Part shown: in pieces, positions 1 to 9,435 of the stretch | Numbering within the stretch: the stretch's first letter is position 1 | How the letters are laid out: each line of letters opens with the position of its first letter | DNA from: Gammaproteobacteria bacterium | GTDB taxonomy: Bacteria; Pseudomonadota; Gammaproteobacteria; Enterobacterales; Alteromonadaceae | Direction: 5' to 3' | Length of the DNA: 64,000 nucleotides | Assembly: GCA_018826295.1 (NCBI GenBank) | Contig: JAHJZX010000008.1 | Span: 1 to 64,000, forward strand | Notes under the pieces: generated by a model | The model's input: only the letters and a program-made list of their open reading frames with translations | Told to the model about the DNA's origin: nothing | The model's database searches: none | Program-made: the position numbers and the translations under genes

Positions 1-114
1 CAACGGTGTAAATTCGATTGTTGCGCCGGTTTCTAAGTCTAGTTTTTCTAGACGTAGAGTTTGACCTTCCGTCACACGGTGCTGTTTGCCACCACTTTGG
101 AAAACCGCGTACAT
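1..114 (-). CDS. rplU: 50S ribosomal protein L21, N-terminal part (runs off the left edge)
   Basis: The minus strand from the ATG at 112-114 reads [20 protein letters not shown], followed by [16 protein letters not shown]. This is the conserved start of ribosomal protein L21, a 23S rRNA-binding protein of the large subunit. Only 38 codons are in the window. It is divergent from ispB, the usual rplU-rpmA/ispB arrangement in gammaproteobacteria. The 210 bp between the two starts must hold both promoters. Confidence 0.93.
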   Translation of the reverse strand, partial: MYAVFQSGGKQHRVTEGQTLRLEKLDLETGATIEFTPL

Positions 115-324
115 AGTTAACTCCGTACAAAGCACGCCATCGCTTGATTAAGGGGCGTGTTAATTCAATTCACAGGGCGCGAATTGTACGCAATTTCCCC
201 TACCCCCGCAAGTAGTAATATAAAAAAGATCATTGATACCAGAAAAGGATCCGGTTTTGCTTTGGGCCGAGCCCTGCCTTGGTGTAGAATTAGCGCCATT
301 CTAAGGTTTAAGCAGTTGTTTTTC

Positions 325-1296
325 ATGACGCTCGAACAGATCCAACAGCTATCCTCTGAGGATATGACCGCTGTTAATCAACATATTTTTTCGCAGCTAA
401 ACTCTGATGTGGCGCTAATTAATCAATTAGGCATCTATATAGTCAACAGCGGTGGCAAGCGTTTACGCCCTCTGCTGGCCGTATTAGCCGCTAGGGCATT
501 AGGCTATCAGGGCAATGCCCATATTACTGTAGCCGCTATTGTCGAGTTTATTCATACCTCAACCCTGTTGCACGATGACGTGGTTGATGAGTCAACACTG
601 CGCCGTGGCAAACAAACTGCCAATGCGGTGTTTGGCAATCAGGCCAGTGTATTAGTCGGCGACTTTCTATATAGCCGGTCATTTCAAATGATGGTATCGC
701 TGGACGATATGCGCATTATGCATATATTGGCCGACGCCACTAATATCATCGCTGAAGGTGAAGTATTACAGCTGATGAATGTTAATGATGCTGACACCAC
801 CGAGCAAAGCTATATGCAGGTTATTTACTGCAAAACCGCCAAACTGTTCGAAGCTGCCACACAATTAGCCGCTATTATTGCCAAACAACCTGAAGCTGTC
901 GTGAACAGCATGAAGCTGTACGGTATGCATTTAGGCACTGCCTTCCAACTGATAGATGATGTGTTGGATTATCAGGCTGACGCCACTGAACTTGGCAAAA
1001 ATATCGGTGATGATCTGGCAGAAGGCAAGCCAACACTGCCGTTAATCCATGCCCTGAAGCACGGAACTGCAGCGCAACAGGCACTGATCCGCGAAGCGAT
1101 AGAACAAGGAAATGGCATGGCACAGCTTGATGCTATTATGGCGGCATTGCATGAAACCAATGCCTTTGGTTACACCAGACAACTGGCCGAAGCTGAGGCA
1201 GAAAAAGCACGCCAGGCGCTGGCGGCCGTACCTGAGTCTGACTACAAACAAGCACTGCTGGCACTGGCTGATATAGCGGTATCGCGGCGCCACTAA
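325..1296 (+). CDS. ispB: Octaprenyl diphosphate synthase
   Basis: Trans-polyprenyl synthase that extends farnesyl diphosphate with isopentenyl units to make the side chain of ubiquinone and menaquinone. Both aspartate-rich motifs are visible: LLHDDVVDE (about residue 81) and LIDDVLDY (about 208). GGKRLRP near residue 43 is the substrate-binding motif. The frame is open upstream to 157, but homologues begin at MTLEQI, so the ATG at 325 is chosen. This gives 323 residues, the normal length. It lies divergent to rplU and converges on mdh through a shared terminator. Confidence 0.96.
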   Translation: MTLEQIQQLSSEDMTAVNQHIFSQLNSDVALINQLGIYIVNSGGKRLRPLLAVLAARALGYQGNAHITVAAIVEFIHTSTLLHDDVVDESTLRRGKQTANAVFGNQASVLVGDFLYSRSFQMMVSLDDMRIMHILADATNIIAEGEVLQLMNVNDADTTEQSYMQVIYCKTAKLFEAATQLAAIIAKQPEAVVNSMKLYGMHLGTAFQLIDDVLDYQADATELGKNIGDDLAEGKPTLPLIHALKHGTAAQQALIREAIEQGNGMAQLDAIMAALHETNAFGYTRQLAEAEAEKARQALAAVPESDYKQALLALADIAVSRRH

Positions 1297-1314
1297 AGAC
1301 GGCTATCTTAGCTA

Positions 1315-1343
1315 ACAAAAAAGGCGCCGCAGCGCCTTTTTTA
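1315..1343. terminator. Bidirectional intrinsic terminator between ispB and mdh
   Basis: An A-run, the stem GGCGC/GCGCC around a short CGCA loop, and a T-run lie between the converging ends of ispB (+) and mdh (-). The A and T tracts flank the stem symmetrically, so the hairpin should work in both directions. Confidence 0.85.
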
Positions 1344-1357
1344 ATGTGCCAAATAAC

Positions 1358-2296
1358 TTAGTTATTCTTCACAAATTCTTCGCCCAAAGTGATATCGGCT
1401 TTTAACGTGCCCAGCATATCATTCATGGCTTTTTGCTCATAAGCACTTAAAGTACCAATTGGCAGTAATGCTTCTACGCCATTTTTACCCAAAGTAATGG
1501 GCTGAGCAAAGAAACGCGCATGCTCGCCATTGCCTTCAACGTAAGCATATTCAGTTACTGCTTCACCTTGCAGACCTTTGATCAGTGAAATACAAAAACG
1601 TGCAGCAGCCTGGCCCATAGACAGTGTTGCAGACCCGCCACCGGCTTTAGCTTCCACAACTTCAGTACCGGCATTCTGGATACGGTGTGTTAAAGATGCA
1701 ACTTCTTCATCAGAGAAACTGACACCAGCAACCTGAGACAGTAATGGCAGTATAGTGGTACCACTATGGCCACCAATTACCGGCACTGCCACCTCTGTCG
1801 GGTTTTTACCTTTTAACTCACCCACAAAAGTTTCAGCACGGATCACATCCAGTGTTGTTACACCAAATAAGCGGCGCGGATCATAAGTACCGGCTTTCTT
1901 AAATACATCAGCCGCAATGGCTACAGTAGTGTTCACCGGATTGGTAATAATACCGACCAGCGCTTTTGGACACTGTTGTACAATCGCCTCGGCTAAGGTT
2001 TTTACTACGCCGGCATTAATATTAAACAGATCTGAACGATCCATGCCCGGCTTGCGCGGCATACCGGCTGGGATCATAACAATATCAGCACCTACTAAGG
2101 CTTTATTCAGATCTTCTTTACCAAAACCTGTTACTTTCACAGCTGTCGGGATATGGCTCAAGTCTACCGCAACACCCGGTGTAACAGGTGCCAGATCATA
2201 CAGCGCTAAATCCGTGCCCGCAGGTAAATCTAATTTCAGCAATAACGATAATGCCTGGCCAATACCACCGGCGGCACCTAAAACGGCAACTTTCAT
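1358..2296 (-). CDS. mdh: NAD-dependent malate dehydrogenase
   Basis: Oxidises malate to oxaloacetate in the TCA cycle. The protein of 312 residues starts [16 protein letters not shown], the Rossmann NAD-binding loop. It carries the substrate-binding [10 protein letters not shown] loop near residue 80 and the catalytic region GGHSG near 175. A ribosome-binding site AAGGGAG precedes the ATG by about 7 bases. It is divergent from argR, a pairing conserved in Escherichia, Vibrio and Shewanella. Length and motifs are ordinary. Confidence 0.97.
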   Translation of the reverse strand: MKVAVLGAAGGIGQALSLLLKLDLPAGTDLALYDLAPVTPGVAVDLSHIPTAVKVTGFGKEDLNKALVGADIVMIPAGMPRKPGMDRSDLFNINAGVVKTLAEAIVQQCPKALVGIITNPVNTTVAIAADVFKKAGTYDPRRLFGVTTLDVIRAETFVGELKGKNPTEVAVPVIGGHSGTTILPLLSQVAGVSFSDEEVASLTHRIQNAGTEVVEAKAGGGSATLSMGQAAARFCISLIKGLQGEAVTEYAYVEGNGEHARFFAQPITLGKNGVEALLPIGTLSAYEQKAMNDMLGTLKADITLGEEFVKNN

Positions 2297-2484
2297 GATT
2301 ATCTCCCTTGAGGACGTTTGAATAAAAGCGCGCCAACAATACTGAAACCGCGCCGAAAATACAAATAGCTTAAGCCTAAAGTCTAAGCATTTTAGCGAAT
2401 TTTAGTGTACTTTACTGCACTGAGTGTCAGACGCATTCAACTTTGCTAACATAACCCGACAGACTAACAAAATAAGAGCCAGGC

Positions 2485-2952
2485 ATGACTAAGCAAGCCA
2501 AACAGGAAGCGTTAATTCAGGCGTTTAAAGCACTGTTAAAAACCGAAAATTTCGGCTCCCAAGGCGAAATTGTTGACGCCTTAAAACACGAAGGCTTTGA
2601 TAACATCAGCCAGTCTAAAGTATCACGCATGTTAAGCAAGTACGGCGCGGTACGCACCCGCAATGCCAAGCAAGAAATGGTATATACCTTACCACCAGAG
2701 CTGGGCGTACCGACCACTAAAAGCCCGCTGCGCCAGTTAGTACTGGATATTGAGCACAACGACGTGATGATTATTATCCGCACCAGCCCGGGAGCAGCAC
2801 AACTGATTGCCCGCTTGCTGGACTCTGTAGGCAAAGCAGAAGGTGTACTTGGCACCATCGCCGGTGATGATACTATTTTTATCGCACCGCAAAGCGTGAA
2901 AAACATCAACTTTACACTGCAAAAGGTCACTGAGTTATTTGAAAAGGTCTGA
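2485..2952 (+). CDS. argR: Arginine repressor
   Basis: Arginine-responsive hexameric repressor of arginine biosynthesis genes, 155 residues. The N-terminal winged helix-turn-helix contains [10 protein letters not shown] and SQSKVSRML (about residues 24-48). The C-terminal oligomerisation and arginine-binding domain has [11 protein letters not shown] and [10 protein letters not shown], whose adjacent aspartates bind arginine. It is divergent from mdh and converges closely on the peroxidase-like gene. No clear ARG box was found in the 188-bp gap with mdh. Confidence 0.96.
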   Translation: MTKQAKQEALIQAFKALLKTENFGSQGEIVDALKHEGFDNISQSKVSRMLSKYGAVRTRNAKQEMVYTLPPELGVPTTKSPLRQLVLDIEHNDVMIIIRTSPGAAQLIARLLDSVGKAEGVLGTIAGDDTIFIAPQSVKNINFTLQKVTELFEKV

Positions 2953-2960
2953 ACGCAGTT

Positions 2961-3881
2961 TCAGTTCTTTGCTGACAGCTCCAAAAAACTGATAGAAGGC
3001 GCGAAAAATGCTGCCGTTAATTCTATCCGGTGGTAATTAAGTAGCAAATCATGGCCGCGGCTGTCAGCAGACATACCGCATCGATAGCTTAGCTGGCGAT
3101 GCAATGCCTGCGCTGAGGCGGCGTAAGCCAATTGTATCAAACCTTGCTGTTTTACCTGATAACTTGGCATATTTTGCATTAGAACCTCAGGCGCATTCAG
3201 ATCCGGCTGCATCATCAGCCGGTGACTATCCGGTAATATCCTATTTTCTTCCAGCGGCCGGGCACTGACTTTGTCGTAGCCCATAATATCTTCCTGCTCG
3301 GCTAAACTAAGCTGATGCCAACTGACGTGATCAAACACCAACTGTTGCAGGTACATATAACTACCACCGGCAAACACCGGCTGTTCAGTTGCATCAATCA
3401 GACTTACCTGTCTGCGGTTACGTGCCTTAGGGTTCCAGGGTACATCAATAAAGCCGGTCAGGTTTCTACCATCCAGATAGCGGCAACCTTGCAGCTGATC
3501 CTGTATCTCAACGTGGCTGTCCAGCATTTGCAGCACCTGCTGGCAGCTAATAATATTGACGTCTAACCGGTCCGAGCGGATTTGGATCAGAATATCCACC
3601 GGTACCGCGGCTAACTCTATATCTGCAGCTGACAGTTCAGGCAACATGCTTAAGCCAACGGGCCGGGCGCCCGGATATAGCAAATCCCAATAGTTGCTAC
3701 CAATTGCCACGACTCCGCTAAGCTGTGCTTCGGAAAAATGTTCAGCCAAACGGTCAAATAATAGCGGCAAACGTGCCAGTTTACTGCGTAGTAATCGCTC
3801 ATGCCCCTCGTGCGCATTCAGCAACAAATAACTGCCATGCAAATTCGCTTCAGCGCAAACACCCAATTGTTCCCGGGCCAT
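2961..3881 (-). CDS. Dyp-type peroxidase family protein, degenerate (YfeX-like)
   Basis: The 306 residues follow YfeX-type dye-decolorising peroxidases along their length: VVAIGSNYWDLL, DILIQIRSDRLDVN, DLQ-to-GFID block, AGGSYMYLQQ, DSHR and AAFFAPS. The proximal haem histidine seems kept (DSHR, about residue 216) and the distal aspartate is kept in GFIDVPWNP. The usual GFVDGTENP motif is altered, with the glycine after Asp replaced by valine. The distal arginine of the VRQSLPYG block appears to be methionine (VLMQNMPSY). Family membership is clear; peroxidase activity is doubtful. Tail to tail with argR, 8 bp apart. Confidence 0.8.
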   Translation of the reverse strand: MAREQLGVCAEANLHGSYLLLNAHEGHERLLRSKLARLPLLFDRLAEHFSEAQLSGVVAIGSNYWDLLYPGARPVGLSMLPELSAADIELAAVPVDILIQIRSDRLDVNIISCQQVLQMLDSHVEIQDQLQGCRYLDGRNLTGFIDVPWNPKARNRRQVSLIDATEQPVFAGGSYMYLQQLVFDHVSWHQLSLAEQEDIMGYDKVSARPLEENRILPDSHRLMMQPDLNAPEVLMQNMPSYQVKQQGLIQLAYAASAQALHRQLSYRCGMSADSRGHDLLLNYHRIELTAAFFAPSISFLELSAKN

Positions 3882-3947
3882 ATTCTTCCTTTTACTCCGT
3901 TCTGCTACAGCGGCAGTAAGATAATGCTCCGTTTGAGCTGCTTCAGT

Positions 3948-3965
3948 TGTGAGATATATCTCACA
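3948..3965. promoter_or_regulatory. GacA/UvrY-type upstream activating palindrome for csrB
   Basis: TGTGAGATATATCTCACA is a perfect 18-bp palindrome of the form known for GacA/UvrY response-regulator boxes (TGTAAG...CTTACA type). Its centre is about 185 bp before the proposed start of the CsrB-like RNA. In enterobacteria the UvrY site of csrB is also far upstream. The function is inferred from sequence form and position. Confidence 0.72.
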
Positions 3966-4120
3966 AACAAGTAAGTTTAAACGCTATTTGTGCGTTGCAC
4001 TACAACACAAAATAATCAGTAACCATTTGATAATATACACAATTAACGAGACTTTCGTCGCTTTACAATAATATTACACCAGGCTTTTTTCGTAAAAGCC
4101 ATGCCGCATTCAGATAACTC

Positions 4121-4130
4121 AGTACATAAT
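4121..4130 (+). promoter_or_regulatory. Probable -10 region of the csrB-like RNA
   Basis: AGTACATAAT contains CATAAT, close to TATAAT, and lies about 10 bases before the first hairpin of the RNA. No good -35 hexamer stands out, which fits an activator-dependent promoter. The exact start is not determined. Confidence 0.4.
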
Positions 4131-4140
4131 TACCTTGTCG

Positions 4141-4464
4141 GCACAAAGACGCTCTGACAGGAAAGCAGAGCACAACGCAGGATGCGGTGCAAGCTAGGAT
4201 AGCACAAGGACGATGGCACGACACGTTCAGGATGAACAGCAGGAAACTGTCACTTCACAGGCGCTGAAGTATATAGGGAAGTAGTAAGGAACCTCACAGG
4301 ATGTGAGCGCGTTGTCAGGACGACAATGCAAAGGAACTCAGGACAGGCCAGGACGCCTTTAGGAACACTCCGGGATGGAGCCAGGGATGAAAAGCGACGG
4401 ATAGCTTCGACAGGATGACGAAACAGGACCTTAGGTGGCCGCGCAGTTTGCGGCCTACCTTCTT
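4141..4464 (+). ncRNA. csrB: CsrB-type regulatory RNA that sequesters CsrA
   Basis: A 680-bp gap holds serial short hairpins showing GGA in the loop. AGGA occurs about 15 times (for example 4159, 4179, 4196, 4207, 4229, 4241, 4287, 4298, 4317, 4332, 4340, 4350, 4361, 4412, 4425). The CsrB heptamer CAGGATG is exact at 4178, 4228, 4297 and 4411. Clear stem-loops include GTTC-AGGAT-GAAC, CTCA-CAGGATG-TGAG and TTGTC-AGGA-CGACAA. The 3' end is a GC-rich hairpin (4433-4460, one bulge) followed by TCTT. Length near 325 nt fits CsrB. Its role would be to titrate the translational regulator CsrA under Gac/Bar-Uvr control. Reverse-strand reading frames here are chance. Confidence 0.88.
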
Positions 4465-4563
4465 CCCCCCACAGCCTTTGCTGTTCATTAACGGTTATCC
4501 GTGCATCAATTTTCAATTGCCGCTACACTAGGTTCGAGTTGTTCAGAAGGAGCCTGATCTATT

Positions 4564-7350
4564 ATGCGTTGCCTCGGAAAAGATGCGCTTTACTTCATTT
4601 GTTTATTTGCTCCGGCAGTGAGCTTAGCCGGCCCCAACGAAGATTTTGAAAAGGCGATTCAGGCATTTAATCAAACTGAAGCCAATGCTGCTTACATTCA
4701 CCTGAAAAATGTTCTGCAACAAGCGCCAGAGCATATCCCAGCCAAAGTTCTGATGGGCAAAGTACTGCTAAACAAAGGCTATTTCAACGAAGCGATCACC
4801 GAATTCGAAGAGGCATTGGACAACAACGCCGACATAGCGTCGATGCTTGAAGAGTTAGCCACCGCCTATTTATTCGCCGGTAAAAATGAACAAGTGCTTA
4901 GCTTGGGGCAACGTTACCAATTAGCACCAGCGCAACGCTTTGACTGGCATCTGTTATCGGCAGCTGCACAATTGAATATGGGTAATATTGACGCTGCTGA
5001 AGCCCAGTACACCGCAGCCAGTAAACTGCAAAGTGAATCTCTGCGTCTGCTGAACAGCAAAGCCGCACTTCGTTTAAAACAGCGCAATTACGACGAAGCC
5101 AATGATTTAATTACACAGGCGCTAAATATTGATGCCGCTAATCCGCAGAGCCTGCAATTGCGGGCAGAATGGTTACAACTAAACGGCAACGCCGCCGCTG
5201 CTCAGCAATTTTATGAACAAGCCACTGAGCTAAGCCCACAAGATCCCTTGCTGCGCCGGGCACTATTGCGCAACTATGTCAGCCAGCAAAAACTTGATTT
5301 AGCTGAGCAGACCATTCAGCATATCCTGCAATTTACACCTGATGATCCTTACGCACTGTTGCTCGCAGCCTGGTTGTCGGCCATCAAACCGCAAGCCGCT
5401 GCCGCAGAAAATAGCGGCAAGCAACTAAGCGATTTACTGTGGAAAATGTCACGGCAACAGATAGAAGCTCAACCTTCCCGGCTCTATAGTCGCGCGCTGC
5501 TGTCCTATGTAGAAGGCAGCTATGAAAAGGCCCGCAGTGACCTGCATGCCTATTTACCGTTAGCACCAGCCGATTTAAACGCTGTGGCGATTTTGGCGCG
5601 GATCTACATGCGGCAAAATGATGTTAATGCCGCCATACAGCTGCTAGAACAACATCTGAGCCACCTCAACGCCATGCCTGAGCTGGCGCAGTTGTTAACC
5701 ACATTGTACATAACGACTAATAAAACCAATAAAGCAGAACAACTTATCGCCTCTTTACGCCTGCAGTATCCTGACAATGCTGAGTTTGCTGTATTGCATG
5801 CTGCGGTACTGAAAAAACTGACGCAAAACCCACAGGCACAACAACTGATTAAGCAGTTTGAGCAGCAACATGGGGCCTCTTTACTTATTACCACTAACCA
5901 GGCTTTATTTGCGCTGGAAAGTGGCGACTTTGATACTGCATTGACTCTAGCCAATCAACTGCTGCAACAGGCACCGCAAAACAGTGGCTATCTTAACTTC
6001 AAAGCAGCGGTACTAATAAAGCTGCAACAAGCAGACGCCGCCAAAGTGCTGTTGCAACAGATACTGCAACAGGAGCCCGGTCATTTGGCTGCACAGTTCA
6101 ATCTGGCACAGATAGCACTATCTGAACAAAATAATGAAAACGCTATTGCACTGCTGGAACCGGTAGTGAAGGCAAACCAAAGCTACAAACCGGCACCGAC
6201 CTTACTGGCATTGGCCTACATCAGAAGTGGACGCCTATCAGACGCCGAAACACTACTGTTAGATACCACAGCTGTAGTACCGTACCCGCCAGCTGACAGC
6301 ATGTTATTTGACCTGTATATGCAACAACAAAAATACCAGGACGCTTTATCTATAGTTGATAAGGGCCTGGAGCGTAAATTTTTGCACGAACCCTTGCTGT
6401 GGAAAAAAGCCCAGTTGTTAAAACTGCTATCGCGCAATGACGAAGCCATTTATCAGACCGAATTACTGCAAAGCTTGGTGCAGGATGACGCAGATAAGCT
6501 GCTGCGCCTGGCGTTACTGCAACGTGAACTGGGAAACAGCAGCGCTTCCGAGCAAAGTTTACTTGCCGCGCAGCAAAGCAATGCAAAATCCAGACTTATT
6601 CAGTTAGAGCTGGTGAATCATTACCTGTTAACCGAGCAACCACTACAGGCTGAAAAATGGTTACGCCGGCTGCAGCCTTATGCCGCAACAGATGCCAATA
6701 TTACTATGTTAAGCGCTGATCTGGCGCTGCTAAACAAAGATACCAACAAGGCAGTGTTATTGTTTAAGCAAGCTTTACGGCTCGATCCGGCTTTCCAACT
6801 GGTGTGGGTAAAGCTGTATCAATTGGCCAAAAACGGTGTTGACGCCAAGGGTTTCAGCTTGCTGGCGCAAGACAACTTAAGAGAAAACAAGGATTTTAAC
6901 TGGCTACGCCGGCTTCTGGCCGAGCATTTTGTCAATCAGCAACAAGCTACGGAAGCGATACAGCAGTATGAAATTCTGTTAGCGGCAGGTGCTTATACCG
7001 ATGATGTTGCTGTACACAATAACCTGGCGAATCTGTACCTGCCAACCGATGCTAAAACAGCGCTTAGTTATGCAGAAACAGCAGTTAAGCTTGCGCCGAA
7101 GCATGCTGCTGCATTGGACACCTATGGCTGGATCCTGACTAAAACCGGTAGCTATCAACAAGCGCTGGCGGTACTACGCCAGGCAAATACACTGGATGCA
7201 GCAGAGCCGGCAACCCGTTTTCACCTGGCCTACACGCTGGCGCAGTTGCAGCGCAAAGATGAAGCGAAAACCATACTGCGGCAACTGCTTGCTGATACAG
7301 CAACCTTCAGCGAAAAAAATGCTGCCGAGGCACTATTGCAGCAACTTTAA
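4564..7350 (+). CDS. Large periplasmic/secreted TPR-repeat protein, PrsT type
   Basis: A 928-residue protein with an N-terminal signal peptide (hydrophobic YFICLFAPAVSLAG, cleavage about residue 23) followed almost wholly by tetratricopeptide repeats. Examples are AYIHLKNVLQQAPEHIPAKV near residue 42 and the last repeats AALDTYGWILTKTG and FHLAYTLAQL near 845-895. Length, signal and opening segment match the TPR protein PrsT associated with PEP-CTERM/exosortase systems. No exosortase or PEP-CTERM protein is in the window, so the role is open. The AGAAGGAG ribosome-binding site ends about 12 bases before the ATG. It begins about 100 bp after the csrB-like RNA and is probably transcribed separately. 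Confidence 0.8.
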   Translation: MRCLGKDALYFICLFAPAVSLAGPNEDFEKAIQAFNQTEANAAYIHLKNVLQQAPEHIPAKVLMGKVLLNKGYFNEAITEFEEALDNNADIASMLEELATAYLFAGKNEQVLSLGQRYQLAPAQRFDWHLLSAAAQLNMGNIDAAEAQYTAASKLQSESLRLLNSKAALRLKQRNYDEANDLITQALNIDAANPQSLQLRAEWLQLNGNAAAAQQFYEQATELSPQDPLLRRALLRNYVSQQKLDLAEQTIQHILQFTPDDPYALLLAAWLSAIKPQAAAAENSGKQLSDLLWKMSRQQIEAQPSRLYSRALLSYVEGSYEKARSDLHAYLPLAPADLNAVAILARIYMRQNDVNAAIQLLEQHLSHLNAMPELAQLLTTLYITTNKTNKAEQLIASLRLQYPDNAEFAVLHAAVLKKLTQNPQAQQLIKQFEQQHGASLLITTNQALFALESGDFDTALTLANQLLQQAPQNSGYLNFKAAVLIKLQQADAAKVLLQQILQQEPGHLAAQFNLAQIALSEQNNENAIALLEPVVKANQSYKPAPTLLALAYIRSGRLSDAETLLLDTTAVVPYPPADSMLFDLYMQQQKYQDALSIVDKGLERKFLHEPLLWKKAQLLKLLSRNDEAIYQTELLQSLVQDDADKLLRLALLQRELGNSSASEQSLLAAQQSNAKSRLIQLELVNHYLLTEQPLQAEKWLRRLQPYAATDANITMLSADLALLNKDTNKAVLLFKQALRLDPAFQLVWVKLYQLAKNGVDAKGFSLLAQDNLRENKDFNWLRRLLAEHFVNQQQATEAIQQYEILLAAGAYTDDVAVHNNLANLYLPTDAKTALSYAETAVKLAPKHAAALDTYGWILTKTGSYQQALAVLRQANTLDAAEPATRFHLAYTLAQLQRKDEAKTILRQLLADTATFSEKNAAEALLQQL

Positions 7351-7369
7351 TATCGCCGACTGCAGCTGA

Positions 7370-7795
7370 TTAATCTAAACGACGCTGGTACGGTGTAAAA
7401 TCCGGCACTTCACGCTGATAATCCTGCTGATACAGTCTGGAATGGACAATAAAATCAGCGGTAGCCTGGTTACAGGCTACCGGGATATTCCACACTACCG
7501 CTAAGCGGATCAGTGCCTTCACGTCCGGATCATGTGGCTGAGATGACAGCGGGTCCCAGAAAAATACCAGCCAGTCAATTTTTTGCTCGGCAATCATAGC
7601 GCCTATTTGCTGATCACCGCCCAGCGGGCCGCTGGCCAGGCACAAGACCTGTTGCTGTAATGCATCAGCAACGAGTTTGCCGGTCGTGCCGGTAGCCACC
7701 AGTTGTTTATCTGCAAAAAATGCCTTATGCGCCACTACCCAACTTAACAACGCTTGCTTTTTACCATCATGGGCGACCAGGGCGATCGTTTTCAT
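7370..7795 (-). CDS. mgsA: Methylglyoxal synthase
   Basis: Converts dihydroxyacetone phosphate to methylglyoxal and phosphate, a bypass of lower glycolysis. The 141 residues begin MKTIALVAHDGKKQ (phosphate site with conserved HD and K). They include ATGTTGKL (phosphate-binding) and GPLGGDQQIG, whose Asp is the catalytic base. WDPLSSQPHDPDVKAL and WNIPVACNQATADF near the C terminus are also typical. AGGAG lies upstream of the ATG. It is convergent with the TPR gene, with only 19 bp between them. Confidence 0.97.
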   Translation of the reverse strand: MKTIALVAHDGKKQALLSWVVAHKAFFADKQLVATGTTGKLVADALQQQVLCLASGPLGGDQQIGAMIAEQKIDWLVFFWDPLSSQPHDPDVKALIRLAVVWNIPVACNQATADFIVHSRLYQQDYQREVPDFTPYQRRLD

Positions 7796-7832
7796 CTGGC
7801 TGTGCTCCTGTAATAAAGGTCCAGCTTAACGC

Positions 7833-7858
7833 GAAAAAAAAGCCCTGCATAGCAGGGC
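7833..7858 (-). terminator. Intrinsic terminator downstream of ilvC
   Basis: Read on the minus strand, the stem GCCCTGC/GCAGGGC with a three-base loop is followed by an uninterrupted run of eight T. It lies between ilvC and mgsA and should end the ilvC transcript. Confidence 0.82.
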
Positions 7859-7899
7859 AAAACAACCAAGGTCCACGTATAACATCATTATTGGTCAGT

Positions 7900-7929
7900 T
7901 CACTTAAGTGCTTCTGGCGCCTTAAGTGA
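7900..7929. repeat. Inverted repeat just downstream of ilvC
   Basis: TCACTTAAG and CTTAAGTGA are 9-bp inverted arms separated by 12 bases, 25 bp after the ilvC stop. No T-run follows. It may be an mRNA 3'-end stabilising hairpin or part of a compound terminator with the stem at 7833-7858. Confidence 0.5.
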
Positions 7930-7953
7930 GCTATAACCACATCATTCTTTCGG

Positions 7954-9435
7954 TTATTGCGTCGATTCCACTATGCGTTTCATCGCTGTCATATAACCAC
8001 GTAATTTTTTACCGACCGTCTCTACCGGATGCTGACGGATAGCTTCGTTAACTGCGATCAGCTTCAGGTTATCGACACCATTGCTGCCGCTGCTACCCTT
8101 GCCGATGTATTCGCTGCTCAGGCCGTTCACTATGTCTGTTAACAAAGGTACGGCAGCATGCGAAAACAGATAGTTGCCATATTCTGCGGTATCGGAAATT
8201 ACCACATTCATCTCATACAAGCGTTTACGCGCTATCGTATTGGCAATTAAGGGTGTTTCATGCAACGACTCATAGTATGCTGACTCAGCAACGATGCCGG
8301 CATCTACCATGGTTTCAAATGCCAGTTCAACACCGGCTTTCACCATAGCGACTAACAGCAAGCCGCGGTCAAAATAGTCTTGCTCGGCAATTTTTTCATC
8401 CGACACCGGTGCCTGCTCAAAACCGCTGCTGCGGGTTTGCTCACGCCAGTGCAGCAGATTTTTATCATCATTGGCCCAATCTGCCATCATAGTGCGGGAA
8501 AACTCGCCGCTGATGATGTCGTCCATATGTTTTTCAAATAATGGCCGCAGTGTGGTTTTAAGCTGTTCGGCAAGATCAAATGCTTTGATCTTGGCCGGGT
8601 TGCTTAAGCGGTCCATCATATTGGTAATGCCGCCATGTTTCAGCGCTTCCGTTACGGTTTCCCAACCGTACTGGATTAACTTGGCGGCATAGCCCGGTTC
8701 GGTGCCATCAGCAACCATTTTATCAAACGCCAATATGGCTCCGGTTTGTAGCATGCCACACAGGATAGTCTGCTCACCCATCAGATCGGATTTTACTTCC
8801 GCCACAAAAGATGACTGCAGCACACCAGCCCGATCTCCCCCCGTTGCCGACGCATAAGCTTTGGCAATGTCTAAGCCTTGTCCTTTGGGATCGTTTTCCG
8901 GGTGTACCGCAATTAATGTCGGTACCCCAAATCCTCTTTTATATTCTTCCCGCACTTCTGTACCCGGGCATTTTGGTGCCACCATCACGACAGTGATGTC
9001 GGGCCGGATCTGCTTACCTTCTTCAACAATATTAAAGCCATGTGAATAAGCCAGGGTAGCGCCCTGCTTCATCAGTGGCATAACGGCATCAACCACACTG
9101 CTATGTTGTTTATCCGGCGTCAGGTTTAGTACTAAATCAGCGCTCGGGATCAATTCTTCATAGGTGCCAACGGTAAAACCATTGCTACTGGCTTTTTGAA
9201 ATGACGCACGTTTTTCAGCAATAGCTTCGGCACGTAAGGCGTAGCTGATGTTTAAGCCCGAGTCACGCATATTCAGGCCCTGGTTTAAACCCTGAGCACC
9301 ACAGCCGACAATAACGATGTTCCAACCTTTTAATAGCTCACAACCGTTGGCAAACTCGGCTTTGTCCATAAAACGACATTGGGCTAATTGGCCCAACTGC
9401 TGGCGTAAATTTAATGTATTAAAGTAATTTGTCAT
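7954..9435 (-). CDS. ilvC: Ketol-acid reductoisomerase, long (class II) form
   Basis: NADPH- and Mg-dependent enzyme of isoleucine/valine biosynthesis that isomerises and reduces acetolactate or acetohydroxybutyrate. The 493 residues match the duplicated class II form of enteric bacteria, not the 330-residue class I form. The Rossmann motif [17 protein letters not shown] is near residue 44. SHGFN and [11 protein letters not shown] precede the metal-binding knotted domain ([15 protein letters not shown], about residue 213). It is divergent from its likely activator ilvY. Confidence 0.97.
   Translation of the reverse strand: MTNYFNTLNLRQQLGQLAQCRFMDKAEFANGCELLKGWNIVIVGCGAQGLNQGLNMRDSGLNISYALRAEAIAEKRASFQKASSNGFTVGTYEELIPSADLVLNLTPDKQHSSVVDAVMPLMKQGATLAYSHGFNIVEEGKQIRPDITVVMVAPKCPGTEVREEYKRGFGVPTLIAVHPENDPKGQGLDIAKAYASATGGDRAGVLQSSFVAEVKSDLMGEQTILCGMLQTGAILAFDKMVADGTEPGYAAKLIQYGWETVTEALKHGGITNMMDRLSNPAKIKAFDLAEQLKTTLRPLFEKHMDDIISGEFSRTMMADWANDDKNLLHWREQTRSSGFEQAPVSDEKIAEQDYFDRGLLLVAMVKAGVELAFETMVDAGIVAESAYYESLHETPLIANTIARKRLYEMNVVISDTAEYGNYLFSHAAVPLLTDIVNGLSSEYIGKGSSGSNGVDNLKLIAVNEAIRQHPVETVGKKLRGYMTAMKRIVESTQ

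Noticed and set aside
157-324. N-terminal extension of IspB
   Set aside because: The 56 extra codons match no polyprenyl synthase and cover the promoter region shared with rplU.
2297-2484. ARG boxes between mdh and argR
   Set aside because: Searched for TGAAT..ATTCA-type palindromes; only isolated half-sites (GAATAAAA, GCATTCA) were seen, not enough to call an operator.
4250-4516. Reverse-strand 88-codon frame in the gap before the TPR gene
   Set aside because: It lies across the hairpins and terminator of the CsrB-like RNA, has no family features, and its codons simply reflect the repeated AGGA motifs.
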